Part shown: one piece after another, positions 25,286 through 33,359 of the stretch
Position numbering within the stretch: the stretch's first letter is position 1
How the letters are laid out: each line of letters starts with the position of its first letter
Notes under the pieces: generated by a model
The model's database searches: none
What the model was told of the DNA's origin: nothing
The model's input: the letters and a program-made list of their open reading frames with translations, nothing else
Position numbers and translations under genes: made by a program
Source of the DNA: Vulgatibacter sp035565615
Lineage (GTDB): Bacteria > Myxococcota > Myxococcia > Myxococcales > Vulgatibacteraceae
DNA: 49,117 bases
Reading direction: 5' to 3'
Assembly: GCA_035565615.1 (NCBI GenBank)
Contig: DATMSB010000008.1
Location: 1 to 49,117, forward strand

Positions 25286-26110
25286 ATGAGCACCCGCGAC
25301 TGGACCCAGCCCTCCGACGAGGCCCTCGTCGAGTACCGCGCCGACGGCGGCGTGGCCGTGATCACCCTGCGCGATCCGCCCGCGAACGCCTACTCGTACC
25401 CCATGTTCCGCCAGCTCGACGACGCGATCCTCCGGGCGCGCTTCGATCGGGACGTCCACGTGATCGTGATCACCGGGGCGGGGGAGCGGATGTTCTGCGC
25501 CGGCGCCAACATCGAGATGCTCAAGGCGGTCGATCCGTACTTCAAGTACAACTTCTGCCTGCATGCCAACGAGACGCTGGGCCGCCTCGAGCAGACGCCC
25601 AAGCTCGTGATCGCGGCCCTGAACGGGCACTGCGTCGGCGGCGGCCTCGAGATCGCCATGGCGGCGGACCTGCGCCTGGCCCGCGCCGGCGGCGGCAAGC
25701 TCGGGCTCCCGGAGGTCGCGCTCGGGGTGCTCCCCGGCACCGGCGGCACCCAGCGCCTCGCGCGCCTGGTGGGCAAGGCCAAGGCGATCGAGTGGATGGT
25801 CGAGGGGCGCAGCCTCACCTTCGAGGAGGGTCGGGCGGAGGGCCTCGTGAACGGCATCCTCGAGGCGCAGGACGCGGCGTCGTTCCTCGAGCGGGTGGTG
25901 GAGTACGCCAGGCGCTTCGTCCCGCCTGCCCGCGCCTCCAGGGCGGTGGGCGCGATCAAGCGGGCCGTACAGTCGGGCCTGGAGATGAGCTTCGAGAGCG
26001 GCCTCACCCTCGAGCGCGAGCTGCAGCAGCAGCTCTTCCAGAGCGAGGACGCGAAGGAGGGCTTCCAGGCGTTCCTGGAGAAGCGCAGCCCGTCGTTCAA
26101 GGGTCGGTGA
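25286..26110 (+). CDS. Enoyl-CoA hydratase/isomerase family protein
   Basis: A 274-residue crotonase. The oxyanion-hole and active-site segments are FCAGANIEML and HCVGGGLEIAMAADLRLAR, followed by LGLPEVALGVLPGTGGTQRL. Both catalytic glutamates of true hydratases (GGGLE and LPEV) are present, so water addition to a 2-enoyl-CoA is likely. The N-terminus YRADGGVAVITLRDPPANAYS is standard. ATG at 25286 follows GAGAGGATCCCC. It lies between the aldehyde dehydrogenase and a hotdog thioesterase and belongs with them in acyl-CoA breakdown. Confidence 0.9.
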   Translation: MSTRDWTQPSDEALVEYRADGGVAVITLRDPPANAYSYPMFRQLDDAILRARFDRDVHVIVITGAGERMFCAGANIEMLKAVDPYFKYNFCLHANETLGRLEQTPKLVIAALNGHCVGGGLEIAMAADLRLARAGGGKLGLPEVALGVLPGTGGTQRLARLVGKAKAIEWMVEGRSLTFEEGRAEGLVNGILEAQDAASFLERVVEYARRFVPPARASRAVGAIKRAVQSGLEMSFESGLTLERELQQQLFQSEDAKEGFQAFLEKRSPSFKGR

Positions 26111-26150
26111 ACCGGTTGCGCCGGCGGTGCGGCGGACCTACAAGACGCCC

Positions 26151-26645
26151 ATGGTGAACCACGACCCGGCCAAGCCGGCCCGCGCCTCCATCACCGAGAT
26201 GACGGAGATCGTCCTCCCGTCCGACGGCAACGCCCTGGGGACCGCGTTCGGCGGCCGGGTCATGCAGTGGATCGACGTCTGCGCCGCGGTGGCCGCCATG
26301 CGCCACTGCCGCAAGGTGGTGGTCACAGCGTCGATGGACGAGCTGCACTTCCACGCGCCCATCCGGGTGGGCGACGTCGCCCACCTGAGGAGCCGGGTGA
26401 ACGCGGCCTTCCGCCACTCCCTCGAGGTCGGCGTGGAGGTCTACAGCGAGAACCCCGTCACCGGCGAGCGGGGCCACACGTGCTCGGCGCTGCTCACCTT
26501 CGCCGCGCTCGACGCGGACGGCAAGCCCACCACCGTGCCGCCGCTGGCCCTCGAGACCCAGCAGGAGCGGGATCTCCAGGTCGCCGCCGCCGCGCGCCGC
26601 GAGCAGCGCCTCGCCAACCGCCGGCGCTCCGCGCCCAACGACTGA
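26151..26645 (+). CDS. Acyl-CoA thioesterase, hotdog fold (YciA/ACOT type)
   Basis: A 164-residue hotdog protein. Characteristic segments are TEIVLPSDGNALGTAFGGRVMQWIDVCAA split over the first strand and the hot-dog helix, with the conserved Asn and Asp of this class, then MDELHFHAPIRVGDV and VEVYSENPVTG. It hydrolyses acyl-CoA esters to free acid and CoA. The ATG at 26151 was taken because homologues start near there; a GTG at 26127 would add eight residues. No Shine-Dalgarno sequence is evident; TACAAG ends six bases before the ATG. Last gene of the thiolase row, 40 bp after the hydratase. Confidence 0.85.
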   Translation: MVNHDPAKPARASITEMTEIVLPSDGNALGTAFGGRVMQWIDVCAAVAAMRHCRKVVVTASMDELHFHAPIRVGDVAHLRSRVNAAFRHSLEVGVEVYSENPVTGERGHTCSALLTFAALDADGKPTTVPPLALETQQERDLQVAAAARREQRLANRRRSAPND

Positions 26646-26786
26646 CGTACAAAGCGCCCCTCTCGCCCCGGCCGTCGCCGATCCGCTCGGACGGGTGGCG
26701 GCGCCCGCGCGCGCCCAGGTCGCCCCGACGTGGAGGGCGGCGGCCTCTCTCGGGTCGATCGCTTGGACGAGGCCTCGGGGCATGGG

Positions 26787-27752
26787 ATGATCTGCGGCAT
26801 GAACGCATCGCCCGGGCGCCAGGAGACGAGCCGCGACGCCGATCGGTGGATCGGGCGGGTGATCGCCTCCCGCTACCGGCTGGTGGAGCGCCTCGGCGCC
26901 GGCACCGGCGGCCGCGTGTTCCGGGCGGTGTCGCTGGAGAGCGGGGCGGACGTCGCGCTGAAGGTGGTGGAGGCCCAAGCCGATCCCGACGACGGGGAGG
27001 AGGCGTTCCTGGGGAGGGGCGCCACGGCCATGAGGCTCGATCACCCGGGGATCGCGCGGATGCTCGACTTCGGCTTCGACGAGGACGGTGTCCGGTACGT
27101 CGTCATGGAGCGGGTGGAGGGCCAGGCGCTCGACGCGGTGCTGCGCGCGAAGAAGCGGTTCGACGCGCCGTCGACCGTGGAGATCGCGCTGCAGCTCGCC
27201 GCCGCCCTCCGCCACGTCCACGCGGCGGGGCTCGTGCACCGGGATCTCAAGCCTTCGAACGTGCTCCTGTCCCGGGCCCCGGACGGCGCCGCGCGGGTCA
27301 CGCTCCTGGACTTCGGCATCGCCACCTCGCCGGGGGCGGGCGGCGCCGCGGGGATGCAGGGCTCGCCCGCCTACGCGGCCCCCGGCCAGGCGAGCGGGGA
27401 GGCGGCCGATCCGCGGGACGACGTCTACGGCCTCGGCGTGATCGTCTACGAGCTCGCCACCGGGAGGCTCCCCTTCGACGGGGGTTCTTCGATCGACGTG
27501 GTGCTGCGTCACCTCCGCGAGGCTCCGAAGCCGCCCCGGATGGTGGTGGGCACCATCCCGCCGCGGCTGGAGGCCGCCATCCTCCGGGCGCTGGAGAAGG
27601 AGCGGGGCGCGCGCTTCCAGTCGATGGACGAATGGATCGCCGCCCTCGAGTCGATCCGCGACGAGCTCGCGAGGGACGAGCCGCCCGATCGGAGCGTGGC
27701 CGAGTGGATGAACGACGCCTGGTCGCGGTTCGCGCGGCTGGTCGGGTTCTGA
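26787..27752 (+). CDS. Cytosolic Ser/Thr protein kinase with missing alphaC-Glu and APE-Glu
   Basis: A 321-residue Hanks-type kinase with no membrane helix or extra domain. Present: glycine loop LGAGTGGRVFRA, VAL-Lys in DVALKVVEA, HRDLKPSNVLL catalytic loop, LLDFGIATS, and DDVYGLGVIVYELATGRLPF. Absent: the alphaC Glu, where the aligned segment reads FLGRGATAMRLDHPGI, and the APE Glu, where the activation segment ends AYAAPGQ. Those Glu residues normally pair with the ATP-binding Lys and with the C-lobe Arg. The protein may be a weak kinase or a regulated pseudokinase. ATG 26787 or 26799 are both possible starts. Confidence 0.85.
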   Translation: MICGMNASPGRQETSRDADRWIGRVIASRYRLVERLGAGTGGRVFRAVSLESGADVALKVVEAQADPDDGEEAFLGRGATAMRLDHPGIARMLDFGFDEDGVRYVVMERVEGQALDAVLRAKKRFDAPSTVEIALQLAAALRHVHAAGLVHRDLKPSNVLLSRAPDGAARVTLLDFGIATSPGAGGAAGMQGSPAYAAPGQASGEAADPRDDVYGLGVIVYELATGRLPFDGGSSIDVVLRHLREAPKPPRMVVGTIPPRLEAAILRALEKERGARFQSMDEWIAALESIRDELARDEPPDRSVAEWMNDAWSRFARLVGF

Positions 27753-27789
27753 AGCGCCCCGCGGGATCCGAGCCGCGCCTGCCTCGCCT

Positions 27790-28875
27790 TCAGGGCTCCA
27801 CGATCAGGATCCGGGCGTCGGAGCTCGCCACCACGAAGCGCCCACCCGCGTGGACGACGGCGATCGCCAGGTGGAGGCGATCGTCGCGGCGCGCCGGAGT
27901 GAAGGACACCCCGCCGTTCGCGGTCAGCCACGCGGTGCCCTCGTCCCTGGCCACCACGAGGCCCACCTGCGCGTCCAGGAAGTCCACCAGCGCCTCTCCG
28001 TTGGCGTGGAACGCCGGCACCCAGGTCTCGCCGCCGTCGTGGGAGACGACCACCCGCGACGCCGGTCTCGCCGGCCTGCCCGGCCCCTCCAGCCGCTCGG
28101 CCCACCGCTCCACGGCCACCTCGATGCCGTCGTAGCGCGCGCCGAACCGGCGGGCGTCGGGGATCCGCCGAAAGCCCGTGGTGTCGTACCTCCAGGCGCG
28201 GGCGTCGGCGGAGGCGAAGGTGACCCCCTCTCCCCGCGCCCCGGCGAGGAGGCGATCGCCGGTGAAGCCCCCGGTCGCCGCGGCACGCTCGATCGAGTCG
28301 GCGTCGACCGCGTAGACCGCAGTCTCGACGACGCGGGGGAGCCGCATCGGATCCTCGGGGCGATCGAAGCGGTGGACCAGGATCCAGATCCTCCCCTCCC
28401 GCTCCTGGGCGTCGACCACGTGCGGGGGCTCGTCGCCGGCGGAGGGGAGGGTGCGCCGGCGCAGGGGGCGACCGTCGCGATCGAGGGTGTGGATCGCGCC
28501 GTCGTCGGTCGCCGCCACGAGGTGCCCGTCGGCCGATCGGAGGAGGGCGAGGATCCGCCCGCCCAGCTCGCCCGCCGATCGCCAGGTCCGGCCCGCGTCG
28601 TCGGAGCAGGCGATCGCGCCCCCGTCGATCGCGCAGACCTCCTCGTCGGCGATCGCCACGAGGCGATCGATCCCATTCAATGGAACGACAGGCTCCTCGG
28701 GCGGCGGGGCGGCGTCGGCGCGGATCTCCTCGCCGCGGGGATCGGGGGGCCGTTGGGGCGCCGGGGCGTCCCGCCTCTCGCCGAGCCAGAACGCCAACAG
28801 CGCCCCGGCGAGCGCCGCCACCGCGCAGAGCACGAAGAGTCGCCATGACTGGCCCGCTCCTCGCCTCGTTGCCAT
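27790..28875 (-). CDS. Membrane-anchored BNR/Asp-box repeat protein
   Basis: A 361-residue protein. A membrane helix lies near the N-terminus (LFVLCAVAALAGALLAFWLG), then a Pro-rich linker to about residue 65 and a beta-propeller-like domain. Two Asp-box motifs are visible: SDDAGRTW and SHDGGETW; other blades are degenerate (TDDGAIHTLDRDG, TANGGVSFTP). Such domains occur in exo-sialidases and Ycf48-type assembly factors; no catalytic residues for a sialidase were recognised. Probably periplasmic. ATG at 28875 follows GGAAGGAAGGGCGC. It converges with the kinase gene across 37 bp. Confidence 0.75.
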   Translation of the reverse strand: MATRRGAGQSWRLFVLCAVAALAGALLAFWLGERRDAPAPQRPPDPRGEEIRADAAPPPEEPVVPLNGIDRLVAIADEEVCAIDGGAIACSDDAGRTWRSAGELGGRILALLRSADGHLVAATDDGAIHTLDRDGRPLRRRTLPSAGDEPPHVVDAQEREGRIWILVHRFDRPEDPMRLPRVVETAVYAVDADSIERAAATGGFTGDRLLAGARGEGVTFASADARAWRYDTTGFRRIPDARRFGARYDGIEVAVERWAERLEGPGRPARPASRVVVSHDGGETWVPAFHANGEALVDFLDAQVGLVVARDEGTAWLTANGGVSFTPARRDDRLHLAIAVVHAGGRFVVASSDARILIVEP

Positions 28876-29077
28876 GCGCCCTTCCTTCCGGCAGAGATCC
28901 CGCGGCACGAGGGGCGAACGCCCATCGGGCGCGACCCCTTCCGAATCTGGCCACCCCTGGAAACCGGGCCCGGCCTCCGGGGCGCCCCGCGACGACTCGC
29001 GGCCTCGCAGGACCCGAGCGCCGGGTGGCCCTCGCGACCGTCGCCGGCCTCCGCCGATCGCGCGGAGGGCCAGGAGT

Positions 29078-30106
29078 CTACGGCACCAGCACCACCTTCC
29101 CGAACTGCGCGCGCTCCACCAGGAGCTCGTGCGCCCGCCGGGCCTCCGACAGGGGCAGCGTCCGATCGATCACCGGCTTCAGCTTCCCCTCGCCGAGGAG
29201 CTGCACCACCCGGATCAGGTCGCCCTTGCTGCCCATGGTGGAGCCGAGCAGCGAGAGCTTCCGGAAGAAGAGGTGCCGCAGGTCCACGCCCACGTCGTAG
29301 CCGGTGGTGGCGCCGCAGGTGACCAGCCTGCCGCCGTCGTCGAGGACACGCACGCTCCCCGCCCACGTCGACTCGCCCACGTGGTCGAAGACGACGTCCA
29401 CGCCCTTGCGGCCCACGAACTTCCGGGTCTCCGCCACGAAGTCCTGCCGGGCGTAGTCGATCCCGAAGTCCGCGCCCAGGGCCATGGCCTTGTCGAGCTT
29501 GTCGGCGCTGCCGGCGGTGGCGATCACCGTGGCCCCCAGGAGCTTGGCGATCTGGATCCCCGCGCTCCCCACCCCCGAGCCCGCCGCGTGGACGAGGACG
29601 GCCTCGCCGGGCTGCACCGCGGCTCGCCGCACCAGCATCTCCCAGGCGGTGAGGAAGACCAGCGGCGCGCCGGCGGCCTGCTCCCAGGTGAGGTTCCGGG
29701 GCTTGGGGATGACGTTGTGGTGGGGGACGCTGACGAGCTCGGCGTAGCCGCCGTGCATGTTCTCGCCCAGGATCCCGTACGACGGGCAGTAGTTGTCGCG
29801 GCCCGAGAGGCAGGCGCGGCACCGCATGCAGGAGACGCCGGGCTGCACGATCACCTCGTCGCCCGGCGACACGCCCGTGACGTCGGCGCCCACGCGCTCC
29901 ACCACCCCGGCGATCTCCGAGCCCAGGATGTGCGGCATCTCCACCTTGAGCGTGGGCAGGCCCGCCCGCACCCAGAGATCGAGGTGGTTCACGGCCACGG
30001 CCTTCACCCGCACCCGCAGGTCGCCTGCGCGGACGTGCGGATCGGGCAGCTCGGCCTCTTCGAGGACTTCGGGGCCGCCATGGCGGCGGATGACGACGGC
30101 GCGCAT
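29078..30106 (-). CDS. Zinc-type alcohol dehydrogenase / quinone oxidoreductase family (MDR)
   Basis: A 342-residue medium-chain dehydrogenase. N-terminal GroES-like domain with HILGSEIAGVVERVG, a structural zinc site (CMRCRACLSGRDNYC, four Cys), and catalytic-zone residues NHLDLW in place of the Cys-based zinc ligand. The Rossmann domain carries VLVHAAGSGVGSAGIQIAKL. It uses NAD(P)H on an aldehyde, alcohol or quinone; the substrate is not predictable. ATG at 30106 follows GGAGGAGGAGAG. A direct repeat TTTCCCGA lies at 30128-30135 and 30145-30152 in its promoter region. Confidence 0.88.
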   Translation of the reverse strand: MRAVVIRRHGGPEVLEEAELPDPHVRAGDLRVRVKAVAVNHLDLWVRAGLPTLKVEMPHILGSEIAGVVERVGADVTGVSPGDEVIVQPGVSCMRCRACLSGRDNYCPSYGILGENMHGGYAELVSVPHHNVIPKPRNLTWEQAAGAPLVFLTAWEMLVRRAAVQPGEAVLVHAAGSGVGSAGIQIAKLLGATVIATAGSADKLDKAMALGADFGIDYARQDFVAETRKFVGRKGVDVVFDHVGESTWAGSVRVLDDGGRLVTCGATTGYDVGVDLRHLFFRKLSLLGSTMGSKGDLIRVVQLLGEGKLKPVIDRTLPLSEARRAHELLVERAQFGKVVLVP

Positions 30107-30310
30107 CGAGGCTCTCCTCCTCCGCGGTTTCCCGAAAGAAGCATTTTCCCGAGCGGGCGGGCAAGCGCGCAAAGGCCCGCGATGGGCCCGACCCCGAAGG
30201 GAGGCCGCCTCGCGCCGCGGGCCCCGGGGCGCATCGGCGCGAGGACGGCACCGCGCCTCCTTGCCGGCGCGCGGCCGGGCCGCGCCGGTGCTCACCTCCA
30301 CGCGCCGCGA

Positions 30311-30316
30311 TAGAAT
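30311..30316 (+). promoter_or_regulatory. -10 box (TAGAAT) of possible leaderless mRNA
   Basis: TAGAAT, six bases, then the GTG start at 30323. No Shine-Dalgarno sequence between. The box itself creates an out-of-frame ATG at 30315. Confidence 0.4.
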
Positions 30317-30322
30317 GGCCGC

Positions 30323-31480
30323 GTGCATCGCCTCGTCGTCCTGCTGCTCCTCGCCTCCGCCTGCGGACCCTGCGGCGGCGTCTCGTCCCCCGACGCGGCC
30401 GGGGTGTCCGCTCTCCCCCGCTGCCTCCCGCCGGCCGCCTCGCCGCTGGCGGCGCGCTCCCTCGACGCGCTCGAGGCGCGGGCGCTGGAGGCGGAGGACG
30501 ACGGCGACGGCGCCCTGATGCTCGCCTGCGCCGAGGAGGCCCTGCGGCTGGACGAGCGGCACGGCCACGCCGCGCACCTGCGCGCCGCGGCGCTCGTGCT
30601 TTTGGAGCGATGGGCCGAGGCGCAGGAGGCCTACGCCGTGGCGCTGGCCCTCGAGCCCGACGATCCCTTCGTCCTCGCCGGCGCCGCCGAGCTCTACGTG
30701 AGCCTGCTGCCCTGGGCACGCAGCCGATCGATCGCGGGCGTGGCGCTGGCCGAGCGCGGGCTCGCCGCGGCGGCGGGCCAGGAGGGCGCGGGCACGCCGC
30801 TGCTCTTCCGCCTGCACCTCCTCGCCGCCTGGGGCCTCGGGGATCTCGGCGACTTCCGCGGGGCGCTCGCGCACGCCCGGGCCGCGGTGGCGCTGCGCCC
30901 CGACGATCGCGACGCCCAGGTGGAGCTGGGGCGCGCCCACTTCGAGCTGACGCGCTTCCAGGAGGCGGCCGTCGTCCTCCAGTCCTGGACCGCGCAGGCG
31001 CCCGACGACGCCGAGGCCTTCCACCTCCTCGGCCTCTCCCTGGAGCGGATCCCCGGCGCCGAGGCCCTCGCCGACGAGGCGCTCGCCATCGCCACCCGCC
31101 TCGATCCCGAGGGCTTCCCGCCGCCCGTCCCCGTGGACGAGCGCTGGGTGGAGGAGGCGATCGCCGCGCTGCCCCAGCCCGAGAGGCGGCTCCTCGAGCG
31201 GGCGCGGGTGCCGGTGCGCCTCGAGGCCCTTCCGGCGCTGGAGGATCTCCGGGCGGAGGATCCGCCGCTGTCGCCCACGGCGGTGGGGATGTTCCGCGGT
31301 CCGCCCCTCGGCTTCGACGCGCCGGGGCCGCGGGAGATCCTGCTCTTCACTCGCAACCTCTCCCGATCGTCGCGCGACGCGGCCGGCGTGCGGGAGCAGG
31401 TGCGGATCACCCTCCTGCACGAGCTCGGTCACCTGGCGGGAGAGAGCGACGCGGATCTGCGGGCGCGCGGGCTCGAGTGA
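30323..31480 (+). CDS. TPR lipoprotein fused to a minimal zinc metallopeptidase
   Basis: A 385-residue exported protein. The N-terminus is a lipoprotein signal (RLVVLLLLASAC, Cys about residue 14). Residues about 45-270 are TPR-like helical repeats (for example DALEARALEAEDDGDGALM and AALVLLERWAEAQEAY). The last 70 residues match the small DUF1025/PF06262 metallopeptidase: LLFTRNLSRSSRDAAG, VREQVRITLLHELGHLAG with the HExxH zinc motif, and the acidic ending ESDADLRARGLE. That domain usually stands alone as a 120-residue cytosolic protein, so a lipoprotein TPR fusion is unusual. GTG start, apparently leaderless. Substrate unknown. Confidence 0.8.
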   Translation: MHRLVVLLLLASACGPCGGVSSPDAAGVSALPRCLPPAASPLAARSLDALEARALEAEDDGDGALMLACAEEALRLDERHGHAAHLRAAALVLLERWAEAQEAYAVALALEPDDPFVLAGAAELYVSLLPWARSRSIAGVALAERGLAAAAGQEGAGTPLLFRLHLLAAWGLGDLGDFRGALAHARAAVALRPDDRDAQVELGRAHFELTRFQEAAVVLQSWTAQAPDDAEAFHLLGLSLERIPGAEALADEALAIATRLDPEGFPPPVPVDERWVEEAIAALPQPERRLLERARVPVRLEALPALEDLRAEDPPLSPTAVGMFRGPPLGFDAPGPREILLFTRNLSRSSRDAAGVREQVRITLLHELGHLAGESDADLRARGLE

Positions 31481-31567
31481 GGGGGCGCTGCGGGCGTCGC
31501 GCGCGGTCGCCTCGCCGCACAGAGGGAGGGGCGCGGCTCGAAAACCCGGCGTCCTTCCGCGCATCCC

Positions 31568-31590
31568 GCGGTATCCTCCGCGGATACCGC
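31568..31590. promoter_or_regulatory. Inverted repeat overlapping the promoter of the hydratase-dehydrogenase operon
   Basis: GCGGTATC (31568-31575), seven bases, GATACCGC (31583-31590). The left arm contains TATCCT (31572-31577), a plausible -10 box, and the repeat ends 17 bases before the hydratase ATG at 31608. This is the layout of a repressor operator, for example a TetR-type regulator of fatty-acid genes; an mRNA hairpin is the alternative. Confidence 0.45.
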
Positions 31591-31607
31591 AACCGGAGCA
31601 GCATTTC

Positions 31608-32375
31608 GTGAACACCTACGAAACGATTCGTGTGGAGCAGGACGGCGGGATCGCCGTCGTCACCATGGACCGCCCCCGCGTTCGCAACGCGATCGACCTG
31701 GCCATGGTGCGGGAGATGACCGCCGCCCTGGAGGATCTCTCCCACCGCGACGGGGTGCGGGTGATGATCCTGCGAGGGGAGGGCGGCAAGGCCTTCGCCG
31801 GCGGCGCCGACATCGCGCAGCTCCGTGAGCGGCGCGCCCTCGACGCCTTCACCCAGGTGAACGCCCGGCTCTTCCAGCTCATCGAGGACTTCCCCCACCC
31901 GACCATCGCGGCCATCGAGGGCTGGGCCCTCGGCGGCGGCTGCGAGATCGCCCTCGCCTGCGACCTGCGGGTGGCAGGCGAGACGGCGAGGCTCGGCTTC
32001 CCCGAGGTCGGCCTCGGGATCTTCCCGGCCGCGGGCGGCACCCACCGCCTGCCCAGGCTGGTGGGCGTGGGCAAGGCCAAGGAGCTGGTCTTCACCGGGC
32101 GGATCCTGGACGCCGCGACGGCCCTCGACATCGGGCTGGTGGAGCACGTGGTCCCCGAGGGTGGCGCGCTGGAGAAGGCCCGAGAGATCGCCGCGGAGAT
32201 CGCGCGCAACGGCGACCTCGCCGTGCGGGTGGCGAAGATGGCGCTCAACGCGATCGCCCGCGGCAGCCATCCCGAGCCCATCGAGAAGCTGGGGCAGGCG
32301 CTCCTCTTCGAATCCCCCGACAAGTTCGAGCGCATGACGGCCTTTCTCGAGAAGCGCAAGGCCAAGGAGAGCTGA
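31608..32375 (+). CDS. Enoyl-CoA hydratase
   Basis: A 255-residue crotonase of short-chain enoyl-CoA hydratase length. AFAGGADIAQL forms the first oxyanion-hole segment; ALGGGCEIALACDLRVAGE and LGFPEVGLGIFPAAGGTHRL carry both catalytic glutamates. It hydrates 2-enoyl-CoA to 3-hydroxyacyl-CoA. ATG at 31608 follows CCGGAGCAGC. It is the first gene of a two-gene operon with a 3-hydroxyacyl-CoA dehydrogenase, the next step of the pathway, two bases downstream. Confidence 0.92.
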   Translation: MNTYETIRVEQDGGIAVVTMDRPRVRNAIDLAMVREMTAALEDLSHRDGVRVMILRGEGGKAFAGGADIAQLRERRALDAFTQVNARLFQLIEDFPHPTIAAIEGWALGGGCEIALACDLRVAGETARLGFPEVGLGIFPAAGGTHRLPRLVGVGKAKELVFTGRILDAATALDIGLVEHVVPEGGALEKAREIAAEIARNGDLAVRVAKMALNAIARGSHPEPIEKLGQALLFESPDKFERMTAFLEKRKAKES

Positions 32376-32377
32376 CG

Positions 32378-33232
32378 TTGGAAGCGAGCGACATCCGAAC
32401 CATCGCGGTGCTGGGCGCCGGCACCATGGGCGCGGGCATCGCCCACGTGGCGGCCGCGGCCGGCTACGAGGTGCTCCTCTTCGACGCGGGCGAGGGCCGC
32501 GCCGAGAAGGGGCTGCAGACGATCCGCGCCAACCTCGCCAAGGGCGTCGAGCGCGGCAAGGTCGACGCCGCGGACGCGGAGGCCGCCGTCGCGCGGATCC
32601 GCTGCGTGGGCGCGCTGGCCGACTGCGGCGGGGCCCAGCTCGTCATCGAGGCGGTGCCCGAGGACCTCGCGCTGAAGGTGAGGGTCCTCGGCGATCTGGC
32701 GAAGGTCGCGCCCGAGGCGATCCTCGCCTCCAACACGTCGGGCCTCTGCCTCACCGAGATCGCCGCGGCGCTCCCCGCGCCCGACCGCGTGGTGGGCATG
32801 CACTTCTTCAACCCCGTGCACCTGATGCGGCTGCTCGAGGTGGTGCGCGCCCACCAGACCTCCGACGCCACCCTGGACGCGGTGCGGGCGGTCGGGGAAC
32901 GGATGGGCAAGGAGGTGATCGTCGTCCGCGACATGCCCGGCTTCGCCTCTTCGCGGCTGGGAATCGCGCTGGGCATGGAGGCGATCCGCATGCTCGAGGA
33001 GGGCGTGGCCACCGCCCCCGAGATCGACAAGGCGATGAAGCTCGGCTACGGCCACCCGATGGGCCCGCTCGAGCTCACCGACCTGGTGGGCCTCGACGTG
33101 CGCATGGCCATCGGCGAGTACCTCTTCCGCGAGCTGGGCGGCGCCCAGTTCCGTCCACCCCAGCTCCTCAAGCGGTTGGTGCGCGCCGGCAAGCTGGGCA
33201 GGAAGACGGGCGAGGGCTTCTACAAGTACTGA
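32378..33232 (+). CDS. 3-hydroxyacyl-CoA dehydrogenase (3-hydroxybutyryl-CoA type)
   Basis: A 284-residue NAD(P)-dependent dehydrogenase. Rossmann motif VLGAGTMGAGIAHVAA at the N-terminus; SNTSGLCLTEI, the catalytic His and Glu region VGMHFFNPVHLMRLLEVV, and MAIGEYLF with KTGEGFYKY at the C-terminus. It oxidises 3-hydroxyacyl-CoA to 3-oxoacyl-CoA. Start is a TTG at 32378: AAGGAGAGCTGACG lies directly upstream, it begins two bases after the hydratase stop, and LEASDIRTIAVLG gives the usual N-terminus. Size fits Hbd/PaaH rather than the FadB fusion. A hairpin at 33261-33274 (AGCGCC/GGCGCT) may terminate the operon. Confidence 0.92.
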   Translation: MEASDIRTIAVLGAGTMGAGIAHVAAAAGYEVLLFDAGEGRAEKGLQTIRANLAKGVERGKVDAADAEAAVARIRCVGALADCGGAQLVIEAVPEDLALKVRVLGDLAKVAPEAILASNTSGLCLTEIAAALPAPDRVVGMHFFNPVHLMRLLEVVRAHQTSDATLDAVRAVGERMGKEVIVVRDMPGFASSRLGIALGMEAIRMLEEGVATAPEIDKAMKLGYGHPMGPLELTDLVGLDVRMAIGEYLFRELGGAQFRPPQLLKRLVRAGKLGRKTGEGFYKY

Positions 33233-33359
33233 CCCCGGGCGGCCTCCTCTCGCGAGGCGCAGCGCCCCGGCGCTCCTTCCCCGGGCGGACGGCGCGCCCC
33301 GCGCCGCCTGCGCCGCCGCGGGCAGCGGCCTACCCTACACGGAGCGAGGAGGGGGGATC

